Shown here: piece after piece, positions 42,210 through 51,606 of the stretch
Position numbering within the stretch: position 1 is the first letter of the stretch
Layout of the letters: each line of letters starts with the position of its first letter
Assembly (NCBI RefSeq): GCF_002154695.1
Contig: NZ_MTAV01000018.1
Span: 1 to 62,240 of the forward strand
Reading direction: 5' to 3'
Source of the DNA: Nostoc sp. T09
Lineage (GTDB): Bacteria; Cyanobacteriota; Cyanobacteriia; Cyanobacteriales; Nostocaceae
Length of the DNA stretch: 62,240 bases
The notes under the pieces: model-generated
Told to the model about the DNA's origin: nothing
The model's input: only the letters and a program-made list of their open reading frames with translations
Database searches by the model: none
Translations under genes and position numbers: made by a program

Positions 42210-42872
42210 TCAAAGGATGCTAGCAGGTAAAGGTGGATTGGCAAGTTCTTCTTTTTCAAACACTCTATCAATCAAACCGTAGTCCCTAGCTTGATAAGGA
42301 GTCATGTAGAAGAGGCGATCCATGTCTTTGGAAATTTTTTCTGGAGCTTGCCCAGTGGTGTGAGCTAGGATATCAACCATTGATGCCTTGTTTACCAGAA
42401 CTTCTCGCGCGCGAATTTGAATATCCGTTGCTTGACCTTGGGCGTAGCTCTTAGGCTGATGCAGGATAATATTGGCGTTGGGTAAACTAGCGCGGCAACC
42501 TTTAGTACCGGCACCAAGTAGCATCGCTGCCATACCCATTGCTGAACCAATGCAGATAGTATGGATGGGTGGCTTGATGTATTTCATTGTGTCATAGATA
42601 GCGAAAGCTTCGGTTTCAAAACCAATCGGATCGCCACTATAACCGGATGTGCCGGTTGAGTTGATATAGATTTTAATCGGCTTCTCGGGGTCGTCGGACT
42701 GTAAATACAGTAGTTGAGCGACGATCAACTCCGTGACAGCAGGCACCAGAGGCATCCCAAGATAGACAATTCGCTCCTTCAACAACAGGGAGGGTAAATC
42801 TGGCGGCGGTGTCCGGTAAGAGTTATCGCCGTAATAGGGGGCTTGAACAGCCTTGATGGGGGAAATGTCCAT
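42210..42872 (-). CDS. clpR: ClpR, catalytically inactive Clp protease subunit
   Basis: 220 residues. Aligned with the neighbouring ClpP, the catalytic Ser is replaced by Gly at 113 (IGSAMGMAA), while His138 (ILHQP) remains, so this is the non-proteolytic ClpR paralogue. It also has the extra loop residues before FETEAFAIYD. It forms a mixed ring with ClpP3; the pair is essential in studied cyanobacteria. It is the first gene of the leftward pair. Confidence 0.94.
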   Translation of the reverse strand: MDISPIKAVQAPYYGDNSYRTPPPDLPSLLLKERIVYLGMPLVPAVTELIVAQLLYLQSDDPEKPIKIYINSTGTSGYSGDPIGFETEAFAIYDTMKYIKPPIHTICIGSAMGMAAMLLGAGTKGCRASLPNANIILHQPKSYAQGQATDIQIRAREVLVNKASMVDILAHTTGQAPEKISKDMDRLFYMTPYQARDYGLIDRVFEKEELANPPLPASIL

Positions 42873-43327
42873 AGCAACTGAGCGCCTGAAATTATGCCGT
42901 TAACTGTAATACATACTAGCGCGATGCTAGCTATCTTAAAGGTGCGGATTTCTGGCTAATGAGTCAGGGGGCTGAACATCTGCCAATCCTTAGCTTCTAA
43001 GATATTCTTGAATATAAGCTACTGCGATTTTAAGTTGCATATTTTTTCGTTAAGGCTGTCTTGAAAAAGGGTGTAAGGGTGTAGAAGTACAGGGGTGTAG
43101 GGAATATTCCTTTTTGATGCTTAGTTGTGGGCGATCGCCTATGATGGACCCTCAACAGTAGAGACGCGATTAATAGCATCTCTGCCAAGGGTTCAGAGTT
43201 TCTCTGGATTCTGGGCTTTTGACGTTTCAAGACTTACAGCTTATTAATGTATTTATTTTCCGTAGTTTTGATGTTGCGCTTTGAAGTTATTTATAAAAAT
43301 GTATATCCTCAATAGGAACTTTGCGTT
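42873..43327. other. Intergenic region between divergent clpR and VWA operon
   Basis: About 455 nt. It includes a GTGTAAGGGTGTAGAAGTACAG run near 43068, a possible TATAAAAATG near 43290 and the GGAAC just before the VWA start. No convincing gene. Confidence 0.45.
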
Positions 43328-44584
43328 ATGAAAGTTAACTTGCAGCCTGTCCTGAATGATAGTAATTTAGACGCAAATCAACCGAGCAGTCAGCGTCAGT
43401 TATCCCTTTCGATTTCTGCGATCGGCGAAATTTTGGATCGCAATGTCCCAGTTAATTTATGTCTAATTCTCGATCATAGTGGTTCGATGAATGGGCGGCC
43501 CCTAGAAACTGTCAAGCAAGCGGCAGTTCGTTTGGTTGACAAACTCAATCCTGGGGATCGCTTGAGTGTTGTGGTTTTCGATCACCGTGCCAAAGTTTTA
43601 GTACCCAATCAAGTTATCGAAGACCGAGAACACATCAAAAAGCAAATTAACCGCTTGAGTGCTGATGGTGGGACGGCAATTGATGAAGGTTTGCGTTTAG
43701 GCATTGAGGAGTTGGCAAAGGGGAAAAAAGACACTGTTTCTCAAGCCTTTTTATTAACTGATGGCGAAAATGAACATGGTGATAACGATCGCTGTTTAAA
43801 ATTTGCCCACTTGGCTGCTAACTATAACTTGACTTTAAACACCTTAGGATTTGGTGACAACTGGAATCAGGATATTTTAGAAAAAATTGCTGATGCTGGA
43901 CTAGGTACGCTGTCTTACATTCAAAAGCCCGATCAGGTAGTAGAGGAATTTAGCCGCCTGTTTAACCGAATTCAAACAATTGGCTTAACTAATGCTTATC
44001 TGTTATTCTCCCTAATGCCAAATGTCCGACTAGCGGAACTTAAACCGATTGCCCAAGTTTCTCCAGATACGATTGAGTTACCAGTACAACCAGAAGGCGA
44101 TGGACGGTTTGCGGTGCGGTTGGGAGACTTAATGAAAGATGTGGAACGAGTGATTTTAGCTAATATTTATTTGGGACAGTTGCCCGAAGGTAAACAAGCG
44201 ATCGCGAATCTGCAAGTCCGCTACGATGACCCCGCTAACAACAAGACAGGGTTATTCACTCCTAACATCCCAGTTTATGTAAATGTGGCTAGAGTTTACC
44301 AACCCTCTGCTAATCCAGAAGTGCAACATTCTATCCTGGCATTAGCGAAGTATCGCCAAACCCAGTTAGCAGAGGCGAAATTGCAACAAGGCGATCGCGC
44401 TGGGGCGGCGACAATGCTACAAACTGCTGCTAAAACTGCCTTGCAAATGGGTGATACAGGCGCAGCGACAGTGTTGCAAACTTCCGCCACGCGCCTACAA
44501 GCTGGTGAAGAGTTATCTGAAAGCGATCGCAAGAAAACTAGAATTGTCTCAAAAACAGTTTTGCAGGACACTCCTCGCCAATGA
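43328..44584 (+). CDS. Von Willebrand factor A domain protein, first of a tandem pair
   Basis: 418 residues. VWA domain at about 42-230 with a complete MIDAS: D49-x-S51-x-S53 (LILDHSGSM), a T in GGTAIDEG and D in LLTDGEN. A beta region follows (about 235-330), then a helical C-terminal segment (TQLAEAKLQQGDRAGAATMLQ), possibly for self-association. No signal or membrane segment, so it is cytosolic. The stop TGA overlaps the ATG of the next, highly similar gene. Function of this cyanobacterial VWA group is unknown; metal-dependent protein binding is expected. Confidence 0.88.
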   Translation: MKVNLQPVLNDSNLDANQPSSQRQLSLSISAIGEILDRNVPVNLCLILDHSGSMNGRPLETVKQAAVRLVDKLNPGDRLSVVVFDHRAKVLVPNQVIEDREHIKKQINRLSADGGTAIDEGLRLGIEELAKGKKDTVSQAFLLTDGENEHGDNDRCLKFAHLAANYNLTLNTLGFGDNWNQDILEKIADAGLGTLSYIQKPDQVVEEFSRLFNRIQTIGLTNAYLLFSLMPNVRLAELKPIAQVSPDTIELPVQPEGDGRFAVRLGDLMKDVERVILANIYLGQLPEGKQAIANLQVRYDDPANNKTGLFTPNIPVYVNVARVYQPSANPEVQHSILALAKYRQTQLAEAKLQQGDRAGAATMLQTAAKTALQMGDTGAATVLQTSATRLQAGEELSESDRKKTRIVSKTVLQDTPRQ

Positions 44585-45861
44585 AAGTTAAATTACTGTC
44601 GGTGCTGAATGATAGTAATGTTGATGTAGGGCAAGCGAATAGTCAGCGTCAAATCGGAATTTCGATTTCTGCGATCGCTGGAGAATTTGACAGCAATTTG
44701 CCCCTCAACTTATGCTTGATTCTCGATAAGAGTGGTTCCATGCATGGGCAACCAATCAATACTGTCATTCAAGCAGTTGAGGGATTATTAGATCAGTTAA
44801 AACCGGGCGATCGAATTTCGATTGTAGCTTTTGCTGGTTCTGCTGAAGTTATTGTCCCCAACCAAGTAGTTCAAGACCTGGCAAACATTAAATCACAAAT
44901 TAAAAATAAACTTAACGCTAGCGGTGGTACGGTAATTGCCGAGGGTTTGGCACTGGGAATTACAGAACTAATGAAAGGTACAAAAGGATCTGTTTCTCAG
45001 GCCTTCTTACTGACAGATGGACATGGTGAAAGCAGCTTGCGAATTTGGAAGTGGGAGTTAGGCCCGGATGACAACAAACGTTGTCTGGAACTTGCTAATA
45101 AAGCAACTAAATTCAATTTAACTCTCAATACCTTGGGGTTTGGGACTAATTGGAATCAGGATTTACTAGAAAAAATTGCCGATGCTGGTGGTGGAACTCT
45201 AGCTTATATTGAGCATCCTGAACAAGCAGTAGATGAATTTAGCCGTTTATTTAGACGCATTCAGTCTGTAGGGCTGACTAATGCTTACTTGTTATTGTCC
45301 TTGATGCCAAATGTCCGGCTAGCCGAACTCAAACCGATTGCCCAAGTTGCCCCAGATACTATTGAGTTACCAGTGCAACAAGAAGCCGATGGACGCTTTG
45401 TTGTGCGCTTGGGAGACTTGATGCAAGATGTCGAACGGGTAGTTTTAGCCAATATTTATCTAGGCAATTTACCAGAAGGCAGACAAGAGATCGGCCATAT
45501 CCAAATCCGCTACGACGATCCGGCGGTAGATAAACAAGGCTTACTTTCTGCGATCGCACCTGTGTATGCAGATGTGGTTCGCCTGTATCAACCAAATGCC
45601 AATCCCCAAGTACAACAGTCGATTTTGACATTAGCCAAGTATCGCCAAACTCAGTTAGCAGAAGCGAAATTGCAACAGGGCGATCTCATCGGTGCAGCAA
45701 CCATGCTGCAAACAGCCGCTAAAACCGCCCTACAAATAGGAGATACAGGTGCAGCCACAGTATTGCAAACTTCTGCCACCCGCCTGCAAGCTGGTGAAGA
45801 ACTGTCGGAAGCAGACCGCAAAAAAACTAGGATTGTATCAAAGACGATTTTACAAGAGTAA
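44581..45861 (+). CDS. Von Willebrand factor A domain protein, second of a tandem pair
   Basis: 426 residues, paralogue of the preceding protein with an intact MIDAS (D49-x-S51-x-S53, LILDKSGSM). It differs by a short insert after LLTDGHGE (SSLRIWKWELGPDDN) near the metal site, which could alter ligand choice. The final 100 residues are nearly identical to the first protein, suggesting recent duplication or gene conversion. The ATGA overlap implies translational coupling, so the two may form heteromers. Confidence 0.88.
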   Translation: MKVKLLSVLNDSNVDVGQANSQRQIGISISAIAGEFDSNLPLNLCLILDKSGSMHGQPINTVIQAVEGLLDQLKPGDRISIVAFAGSAEVIVPNQVVQDLANIKSQIKNKLNASGGTVIAEGLALGITELMKGTKGSVSQAFLLTDGHGESSLRIWKWELGPDDNKRCLELANKATKFNLTLNTLGFGTNWNQDLLEKIADAGGGTLAYIEHPEQAVDEFSRLFRRIQSVGLTNAYLLLSLMPNVRLAELKPIAQVAPDTIELPVQQEADGRFVVRLGDLMQDVERVVLANIYLGNLPEGRQEIGHIQIRYDDPAVDKQGLLSAIAPVYADVVRLYQPNANPQVQQSILTLAKYRQTQLAEAKLQQGDLIGAATMLQTAAKTALQIGDTGAATVLQTSATRLQAGEELSEADRKKTRIVSKTILQE

Positions 45862-45908
45862 TTTATAGGGTGGGGTGGGCGATCGCCTGCCCTCATAATT
45901 CGTAATTT

Positions 45909-46295
45909 ATGAAAATCAATGGTATTCATCACATAGCCATCATTTGTTCTGACTACGAACGCTCAAAAAAATTTTATGTAGAAGTTTTGGGCTTTCCGAT
46001 TATCCAAGAAACTTTTCGCGATCGCAGAAATTCTTACAAATTAGATTTACGAGTTGGCGAAAATACCCAAATTGAGCTATTTTCTTTTCCCAATCCTCCC
46101 CAAAGACCTAGTACACCGGAAGCTTGTGGTTTAAGGCATTTGGCATTTGCAGTTGATAATATTGAGCAAACCGTTATTGAACTACAATCGCAAGGTATAG
46201 AAGTAGAAGATATTAGAATTGATGAAATTACAGGCAAGAAATTTACTTTCTTTAAAGACCCTGATAACTTACCATTAGAGATTTATGAGCATTAA
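45909..46295 (+). CDS. Glyoxalase/VOC superfamily protein (GloA2-like)
   Basis: 128 residues with the two beta-alpha-beta-beta-beta modules of the VOC fold. Metal ligands of the glyoxalase type are visible: H7 or H8 (IHHIAI), E in IELFSF, H in LRHLAF and E in LEIYEH. The PDNLPLEIYE end matches the YaeR/GloA2 group rather than classical GloA. A lactoylglutathione lyase-like or related metal-dependent activity is likely; substrate not certain. Confidence 0.85.
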   Translation: MKINGIHHIAIICSDYERSKKFYVEVLGFPIIQETFRDRRNSYKLDLRVGENTQIELFSFPNPPQRPSTPEACGLRHLAFAVDNIEQTVIELQSQGIEVEDIRIDEITGKKFTFFKDPDNLPLEIYEH

Positions 46296-46307
46296 AGTAT
46301 CTTTTTC

Positions 46308-46484
46308 TTACTTTCTATTTTTCTGAGCTTTCCACGTTCCTCCGTAAAGATAAAATGGGTTGTTGTCACTTACTGAAGGCCAACAGTCAGGGCAAACAAA
46401 TATCCATTGTCCGCTTTCTTCATATTTCACCCTGTACAAAATTGGTGCAGATTGACTACAGCGATCGCACAATTTAAATCGCAT
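46308..46484 (-). CDS. Small zinc-ribbon-like protein
   Basis: 58 residues from the ATG at 46484; the frame is open to 46613, but the longer form overlaps the divergent Rpn-type gene. Two CxxC pairs (CDRC at 6-9 and CPDC at about 31-34) suit a zinc ribbon, with aromatic residues around YRVKYEESGQWIF. It is basic and could bind nucleic acid or act as a small adaptor. The family looks conserved in cyanobacteria; no function known to me. Confidence 0.65.
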   Translation of the reverse strand: MRFKLCDRCSQSAPILYRVKYEESGQWIFVCPDCWPSVSDNNPFYLYGGTWKAQKNRK

Positions 46485-46533
46485 TTTACTTATCCAAATA
46501 CAGCATTGATACACTACTTGGTAAAATTGCAAG

Positions 46534-47328
46534 ATGTTTGACAACATTTGCAAATTCCTCGCTGAAAACTTCTCCTCCGACTTCGCCACCTGGTTGTTAG
46601 GAGAACCTATCACTTTAACTGAACTTAGCCCTCAAGAATTATCTCTTGAACCCATTCGTGCTGATGCGCTGATTTTGCTACAGTCAGCACAAAATATCTT
46701 GCATCTAGAATTTCAAACCCAAGTCGATGCTGAGATTCCTTTTCGGATGCTAGATTATCGAGTTCGCGTTTATCGTCGCTTCCCAAAAAAAGCAATGCAT
46801 CAAGTCGTAATTTACCTGAAACAGACGAATTCAGATTTGGTGCAACAAAATACATTTTCAATTCCTAAGACGCGCCATGAATTTACAGTTATCAGACTTT
46901 GGGAACAGCCGACTGAAGTGTTTCTGAGAACGCCTGGACTTTTACCTTTTGCAGCCTTAAGTAGTACAATTGAACCAGAGGTAGTTATTAATGATGTGGC
47001 ACAGCAAATTAACAGCATAACGGAATTAAAAACTCAAAGTAATATTGCTGCTGCTACAGCAGTTTTAGCTGGTTTAGTATTAGATAAAGAGGTCATCAAA
47101 CGAGTTTTGAGGTCAGATATTATGCGTGAATCAGTGATTTATCAAGATATTCTAGAAGCTGGTAAAGTTGAAGGTAAAGCCGAAGGTAAGGCTGAGGCTT
47201 TACTGGAAGTGGCAAGTAATCTAATAAATACTGGGATGGCGTTAGAGCAAGTAGCAAGCGTTACGGGGTTATCAGCTGAGCAGTTACAGCATTTACAAGC
47301 AGAATTAGCACCCAAAGAGAACCAATAA
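46534..47328 (+). CDS. Rpn family recombination-promoting nuclease / putative transposase
   Basis: 264 residues. The PD-(D/E)XK-type core shows ADALILL, ILHLEFQTQ and MLDYRVRVYRRF, the pattern of the Rpn (YhgA-like) family, of which members promote RecA-independent recombination. A helical C-terminal part includes a repeated GKVEGKAEGKAEAL stretch and a short helix-turn-helix-like end. These genes are often numerous and mobile in filamentous cyanobacteria, but no flanking terminal repeats are visible here. It is divergent from the zinc-ribbon gene. Confidence 0.82.
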   Translation: MFDNICKFLAENFSSDFATWLLGEPITLTELSPQELSLEPIRADALILLQSAQNILHLEFQTQVDAEIPFRMLDYRVRVYRRFPKKAMHQVVIYLKQTNSDLVQQNTFSIPKTRHEFTVIRLWEQPTEVFLRTPGLLPFAALSSTIEPEVVINDVAQQINSITELKTQSNIAAATAVLAGLVLDKEVIKRVLRSDIMRESVIYQDILEAGKVEGKAEGKAEALLEVASNLINTGMALEQVASVTGLSAEQLQHLQAELAPKENQ

Positions 47329-47396
47329 AGTCTGATTAAATACATCCATAAGTTTCACTTTTTTTGATTACCTTAATCTCATGACTACAATAAACA

Positions 47397-47421
47397 ATCG
47401 GTGCAGTTAACCTGCACCGAT
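47397..47421. terminator. Terminator hairpin between convergent genes
   Basis: ATCGGTGCAG and CTGCACCGAT form a perfect 10-bp stem with a 5-nt loop. It lies between the Rpn-type gene and the convergent PIN/TRAM gene and could serve both. Confidence 0.7.
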
Positions 47422-47455
47422 CGCTAAATTCACTTGAATTAAACATTCTATTGTC

Positions 47456-48532
47456 TTATGCCAATGCTGAAGCCTGTGGTTTAGCAAAAATCATGCGTCC
47501 TGCTGTAGTTTGCAAAGCACTGGTAACTACTACTCGCAGTTCTCCACCTACATAACTACTACCTTCCTCAACGACAACCATTGTCCCATCGTCTAGGTAA
47601 CCAATTCCCTGGCTGGGTTCTTTGCCTTCCTTGAGAATCTTCAAATCAAGGTTATCACCAGGTAAATAGGTGGGACGCACAGCGTTAACTAAATCATTGA
47701 CATTCAATACTGGTACTTTCTGCACGCTAGCAACTTTCGATAGATTGTAGTCGTTAGTTAGCAGCGTACCGTTGATTTCTTGTGCGAATCGCACTAACTT
47801 CGCATCTACGGTGGGAATATCTTCGTAGTCTGCTGGGTTAATAAGAATGCGATCGGGATAAGCTTCTTTAATGCGGTTGAGAATTTCTAGCCCTCGCCTT
47901 CCTCGCACCCGCTTTTGGTCTTTGCTAGCATCGGCTACTTGTTGCAATTCTTGCAAGACAAATTGCGGCACGATAATTTGCCCTTCTAGAAAGCCTGTTT
48001 CTAAAAGTGTTTCAATGCGACCATCAATAATACAGCTAGTGTCTAAAACCTTAGTATTGGCCGGTTTGAGAGTCCCTTCCGCTACCATCGTTTCTACGGT
48101 GTTGGGATTAATGAATCGCAATAAACCTCGCCCGTGGGTATCAGCCAAATTCATGCCAGTTACGGCCAGTATAATACTGCCAACAACTGCCACTAATGGC
48201 TTAATAAAACTAAAATCAGGGGGAATAGGTAGCAAAAATAGCGGGGCTAGCATCAAGTTGGCTAGCAATAGTCCAATCACTAAACCGATCGCCCGCGTTA
48301 AGATCATTTCCAGAGGCATTTCTTTGACTTGTGCTTCTAAGCGACGATATGTCGTTTGGAAACTCAGCCCAACTGCACCGCCAATAATAGCGGCAAAGAC
48401 GGCAACAACGAAGCGTAAAGCTTCTAAGTTTGTCACCCGTTCTAGCGAACCATTGGGTAGAAGTTCAATGCTATAGAACCCTATTCCCGCTGCTGCTAGG
48501 ATAAATGAGAGAATAATAATTGCATCCAGCAT
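47456..48532 (-). CDS. Membrane PIN/TRAM domain ribonuclease-like protein
   Basis: 358 residues from the ATG at 48532; a TTG at 48553 would add seven. Four membrane segments in the first 125 residues, then a PIN domain (about 150-285; VLDTSCIIDGRI, VDAKLVRFA and LLTNDYNLSKVA supply the acidic residues) and a C-terminal TRAM domain (about 298-350; KEGKEPSQGIGYLDDGTMVVVE). This is the YacL-type architecture, probably a membrane-associated RNA nuclease. Substrate unknown. Confidence 0.9.
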   Translation of the reverse strand: MLDAIIILSFILAAAGIGFYSIELLPNGSLERVTNLEALRFVVAVFAAIIGGAVGLSFQTTYRRLEAQVKEMPLEMILTRAIGLVIGLLLANLMLAPLFLLPIPPDFSFIKPLVAVVGSIILAVTGMNLADTHGRGLLRFINPNTVETMVAEGTLKPANTKVLDTSCIIDGRIETLLETGFLEGQIIVPQFVLQELQQVADASKDQKRVRGRRGLEILNRIKEAYPDRILINPADYEDIPTVDAKLVRFAQEINGTLLTNDYNLSKVASVQKVPVLNVNDLVNAVRPTYLPGDNLDLKILKEGKEPSQGIGYLDDGTMVVVEEGSSYVGGELRVVVTSALQTTAGRMIFAKPQASALA

Positions 48533-48784
48533 GGTTTTGTTGTTTTCCTGCAACTGGTATTAACCGAGAGAGTGTAAGTATTTTTTATTTCATCGGCAAA
48601 ACAGATTGATAAATGTTTACTTAACTCTAGGGGTTTAAGCAGGCAATATCTGCAAATATTATAACGAAATAGTTTTAACTTAATATTCTTCATCTTTTTG
48701 TTGTAAAACGATAAATCCTGTAAATAAACTACTAATTTTTATCGTTTGTAATTCTCAGTATGATTAATTTTATTCTTTCTCACA

Positions 48785-49969
48785 ATGGATCAAAAAGTTA
48801 ATTTTTATAGCATTCCTAATTCTGCTTATGTGCATATTCCATTTTGCAGACGCAGATGCTTTTATTGTGATTTTCCCATATCTGTTGTGGGCGATCGCTT
48901 GCGTGGTGAAACATCTGGTACTATCTGCCAATATGTGGAACTGCTATCTCAAGAAATCAGCATTACACCGACATTTGGTCAACCCTTAAAGACGATTTTT
49001 TTTGGCGGTGGTACTCCTTCTTTACTCTCGGTAGACCAGTTACAGCAAATACTATCAGCGTTAGAAAAGCGTTTTGGTATTGTACCAGGGGCTGAAATTT
49101 CAATGGAAATGGACCCCGGCACGTTTGATTTAGCACATATAGCAGGTTACCGTAGTCTAGGGGTGAATCGCGTAAGTTTGGGTGTACAGGCTTTTCAAGC
49201 AGAGTTACTAAAAGTTGCTGGGCGATCGCACTCGATTGCAGATATTTTTGCAGCAGTGGAATTAGTCCGCAAAGTCGAGATTCCCAAATTTAGCATAGAC
49301 TTGATTTCTGGTTTACCACATCAGTCTTTAGAGTGGTGGCGGGATTCACTAGCAAAAGCGGTGGCAATATCTCCAACGCACATCTCTATCTATGACCTTA
49401 CTATTGAGCCAGGTACAGCTTTTAATCGTTATTACCAACCAGGCGATCGCCCTTTACCTACAGATGAAACCACTGTCAAAATGTACCAGATGGCACAGCA
49501 AGTTTTGACTGGTGCAGGCTATGAGCATTATGAAATTTCTAATTATGCCCAGCCTGGCCATCAATGTCAGCATAATCGGGTTTATTGGGAAAATCGCCCT
49601 TATTATGGTTTTGGCATGGGTGCGGCTAGTTATGTTGAGGGAAAGCGGTTCACTCGTCCGCGTAAGACTAAAGAGTATTACCAATGGGTGAAAGCTGGGG
49701 CTGTAATTGATTGTGAAGCCACACCGTCAAATGAGATTTTGCTAGAAACCTTAATGTTGGGATTGCGTCTGGCTGAAGGTGTGAGTTTACCAACGTTGGC
49801 GGTGCAGTTTGGACAGAAGAAGGTAGAGGAAATTCACAAGTTTTTACAGCCGTATTTAGCGAAAGGTTGGGTAGAAATTTTTGGAGACAGGTTGCGATTA
49901 AGTGATCCCCAAGGGTTTTTATTTTCTAATGTAGTTTTGGCAGAGTTGTTTGGAGAATTAAGTGAGTAA
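48785..49969 (+). CDS. hemW: Radical SAM heme chaperone HemW
   Basis: 394 residues. The cluster motif CxxxCxxC is C21, C25 and C28 (HIPFCRRRCFYCDF), followed by FFGGGTPS and SMEMDPGTF of the HemN/HemW family. True HemN has an extra N-terminal region and an additional Cys, absent here, which favours HemW. HemW delivers heme to respiratory proteins rather than oxidising coproporphyrinogen. It is frequently misnamed as coproporphyrinogen oxidase. Confidence 0.92.
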   Translation: MDQKVNFYSIPNSAYVHIPFCRRRCFYCDFPISVVGDRLRGETSGTICQYVELLSQEISITPTFGQPLKTIFFGGGTPSLLSVDQLQQILSALEKRFGIVPGAEISMEMDPGTFDLAHIAGYRSLGVNRVSLGVQAFQAELLKVAGRSHSIADIFAAVELVRKVEIPKFSIDLISGLPHQSLEWWRDSLAKAVAISPTHISIYDLTIEPGTAFNRYYQPGDRPLPTDETTVKMYQMAQQVLTGAGYEHYEISNYAQPGHQCQHNRVYWENRPYYGFGMGAASYVEGKRFTRPRKTKEYYQWVKAGAVIDCEATPSNEILLETLMLGLRLAEGVSLPTLAVQFGQKKVEEIHKFLQPYLAKGWVEIFGDRLRLSDPQGFLFSNVVLAELFGELSE

Positions 49970-50112
49970 ACTGCGAATAAGCAAAATCTTGTAAGAATTT
50001 ACCAAGACTTGAGGTTGGAATGAAATTATAGCTAAACCAGCCAATCAAGTTTTACCAATTCAAAAGCGCTAGCAGTGGATCTAGCGAATAGATTAAATTT
50101 AGAACAAAATAT

Positions 50113-51147
50113 ATGAATAATCAATTAGAACAATTTGCTAGCGATAATAACTCTGGGATTTGTCCTGAAGCACTAGAATACATGCTTAAAGCTAATCAAG
50201 GTAGTGCTCCTGCTTATGGTAATGATGAATGGACGCAAAAAGCAACCGATTATTTTCGTGAACTCTTTGAAATTGATTGCGAAGTATTTTTTGCCTTTAA
50301 TGGTACAGCAGCAAATTCGCTATCTTTAGCTGCACTTTGTCAGTCATATCACAGCGTAATTTGCCATGAAACATCTCACATTGAAACGGATGAATGTGGC
50401 GCACCGGAGTTTGCTTCTAATGGTTCTAAATTACTACTAGCTCAAGGCGAAAATGGCAAGTTAACAGCAGAAGCTATAGAATCACTAGTAACTAAACGCA
50501 TTGATATTCATTATCCCAAACCAAAAGTTATTAGCATTACCCAATCTACTGAAGTAGGAACTTTGTATTCGATTGACGAACTTTTAAGTATTAAAGAAAT
50601 TGCTCGCAAGTATAACTTAAAAATTCATATGGATGGTGCGCGCTTTGCGAATGCAATCGCCGCCATGAATAAAACTCCTGCTGAAATCTCTTGGAAGAGT
50701 GGTGTAGATGTGCTGTGTTTTTGTGGTACGAAAAATGGAATGGCGTTAGGTGAAGCTATAATTTTCTTTAACAAAGATTTAGCCGAAGATTTTGACTATC
50801 GCTGCAAACAAGCAGGGCAATTAGCTTCAAAAATGCGATTTATTTCTGCTCCTTGGTTGGGTTTATTAGAAACTGGCGCGTGGCTGAAAAATGCGCGACA
50901 TGCCAATCAATGTGCTGAATATCTAGAGAATAAATTATTAAGCATAGATGGCGTTGAAATGATGTTTCCTAGAGAAGCCAACGCTGTTTTTGCCAAACTA
51001 CCTGAACATGCCATTCAAATTTTAAAAGAAAAAGGCTGGCAGTTTTATACATTTATTGGTGTGGGAGGAGTCCGTTTTATGTCTTCTTGGAACACAACCC
51101 AATCGAGAATCGATGAATTGGTCAATGATATAAAAAATGCAATTTAA
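50113..51147 (+). CDS. ltaE: Low-specificity L-threonine aldolase
   Basis: 344 residues. PLP-dependent fold type I enzyme with the Schiff-base Lys at K207 (CGTKNGM) and the cofactor Asp D174 (IHMDGARFANA). It splits threonine or allo-threonine to glycine and acetaldehyde. YGNDEWTQKAT and NGTAANSL match the threonine aldolase group. It stands alone with about 140 nt upstream. Confidence 0.93.
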   Translation: MNNQLEQFASDNNSGICPEALEYMLKANQGSAPAYGNDEWTQKATDYFRELFEIDCEVFFAFNGTAANSLSLAALCQSYHSVICHETSHIETDECGAPEFASNGSKLLLAQGENGKLTAEAIESLVTKRIDIHYPKPKVISITQSTEVGTLYSIDELLSIKEIARKYNLKIHMDGARFANAIAAMNKTPAEISWKSGVDVLCFCGTKNGMALGEAIIFFNKDLAEDFDYRCKQAGQLASKMRFISAPWLGLLETGAWLKNARHANQCAEYLENKLLSIDGVEMMFPREANAVFAKLPEHAIQILKEKGWQFYTFIGVGGVRFMSSWNTTQSRIDELVNDIKNAI

Positions 51148-51606
51148 GTAATATTTCGCTCAAATGTGTAGAGCGATAAAAATTATTTTTGTTATTGGTC
51201 ATTGATTACTCGTTATTCTCCCTTAAAGTTCGCAGTCGCTTGGGTTGAAAAACCCTCCCACAGCTATGTCTCCCTGTCTTCCCACTCCCCTTTGGCGTAA
51301 CTTAGCGCACTTGGCAGCGAGTTAAAAAATAATTTTTCTGGCTCAGATAGGATTGCTATAGTGAGTATCGAAAAATTTTATAGTAAAAATTCAGTGCCAG
51401 GATAGAATCACAGATGCACACAAGATCGTCATCTGTAGTTCCTTTTTAGAAGATTAATTGCTGTTGGAGAATGAATACTGGCTATATATAGCGAGGAATT
51501 TGTGTTTGCTAGCTATAGCCAAGCTCTCCTATGCCAAAATGAAAGTAACTAATACTTTTAAGGTGAGCGATCGCTCTGAAAGCTAGATAAAGGATTGACC
51601 TGAGTT
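51148..51606. other. Intergenic region
   Basis: About 460 nt, no gene. It contains a pyrimidine-rich run (TCCCTGTCTTCCCACTCCCC near 51270), an ATAGGATTGCTATAG segment near 51350 resembling the end of the MITE-like element, and a HIP1-type hairpin GAGCGATCGCTC at 51567. Confidence 0.5.

Noticed and set aside
43030-43230. 66-residue minus-strand open frame before the VWA genes
   Set aside because: Covers the low-complexity GTGTAAGGGTG run, has a biased Arg/His/Pro composition and no recognisable family.
46485-46613. Longer start for the zinc-ribbon protein
   Set aside because: It would overlap the divergent Rpn-type gene; the conserved part begins at the ATG at 46484.
46534-47328. Rpn-type gene as part of a full insertion sequence
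   Set aside because: No terminal inverted repeats or target duplications seen around it.
47871-48476. 201-residue plus-strand open frame opposite the PIN/TRAM gene
   Set aside because: Shadow frame; the minus-strand gene has clear PIN and TRAM motifs.
48785-49969. Oxygen-independent coproporphyrinogen III oxidase (hemN)
   Set aside because: Lacks the HemN N-terminal region and extra Cys; HemW fits better.
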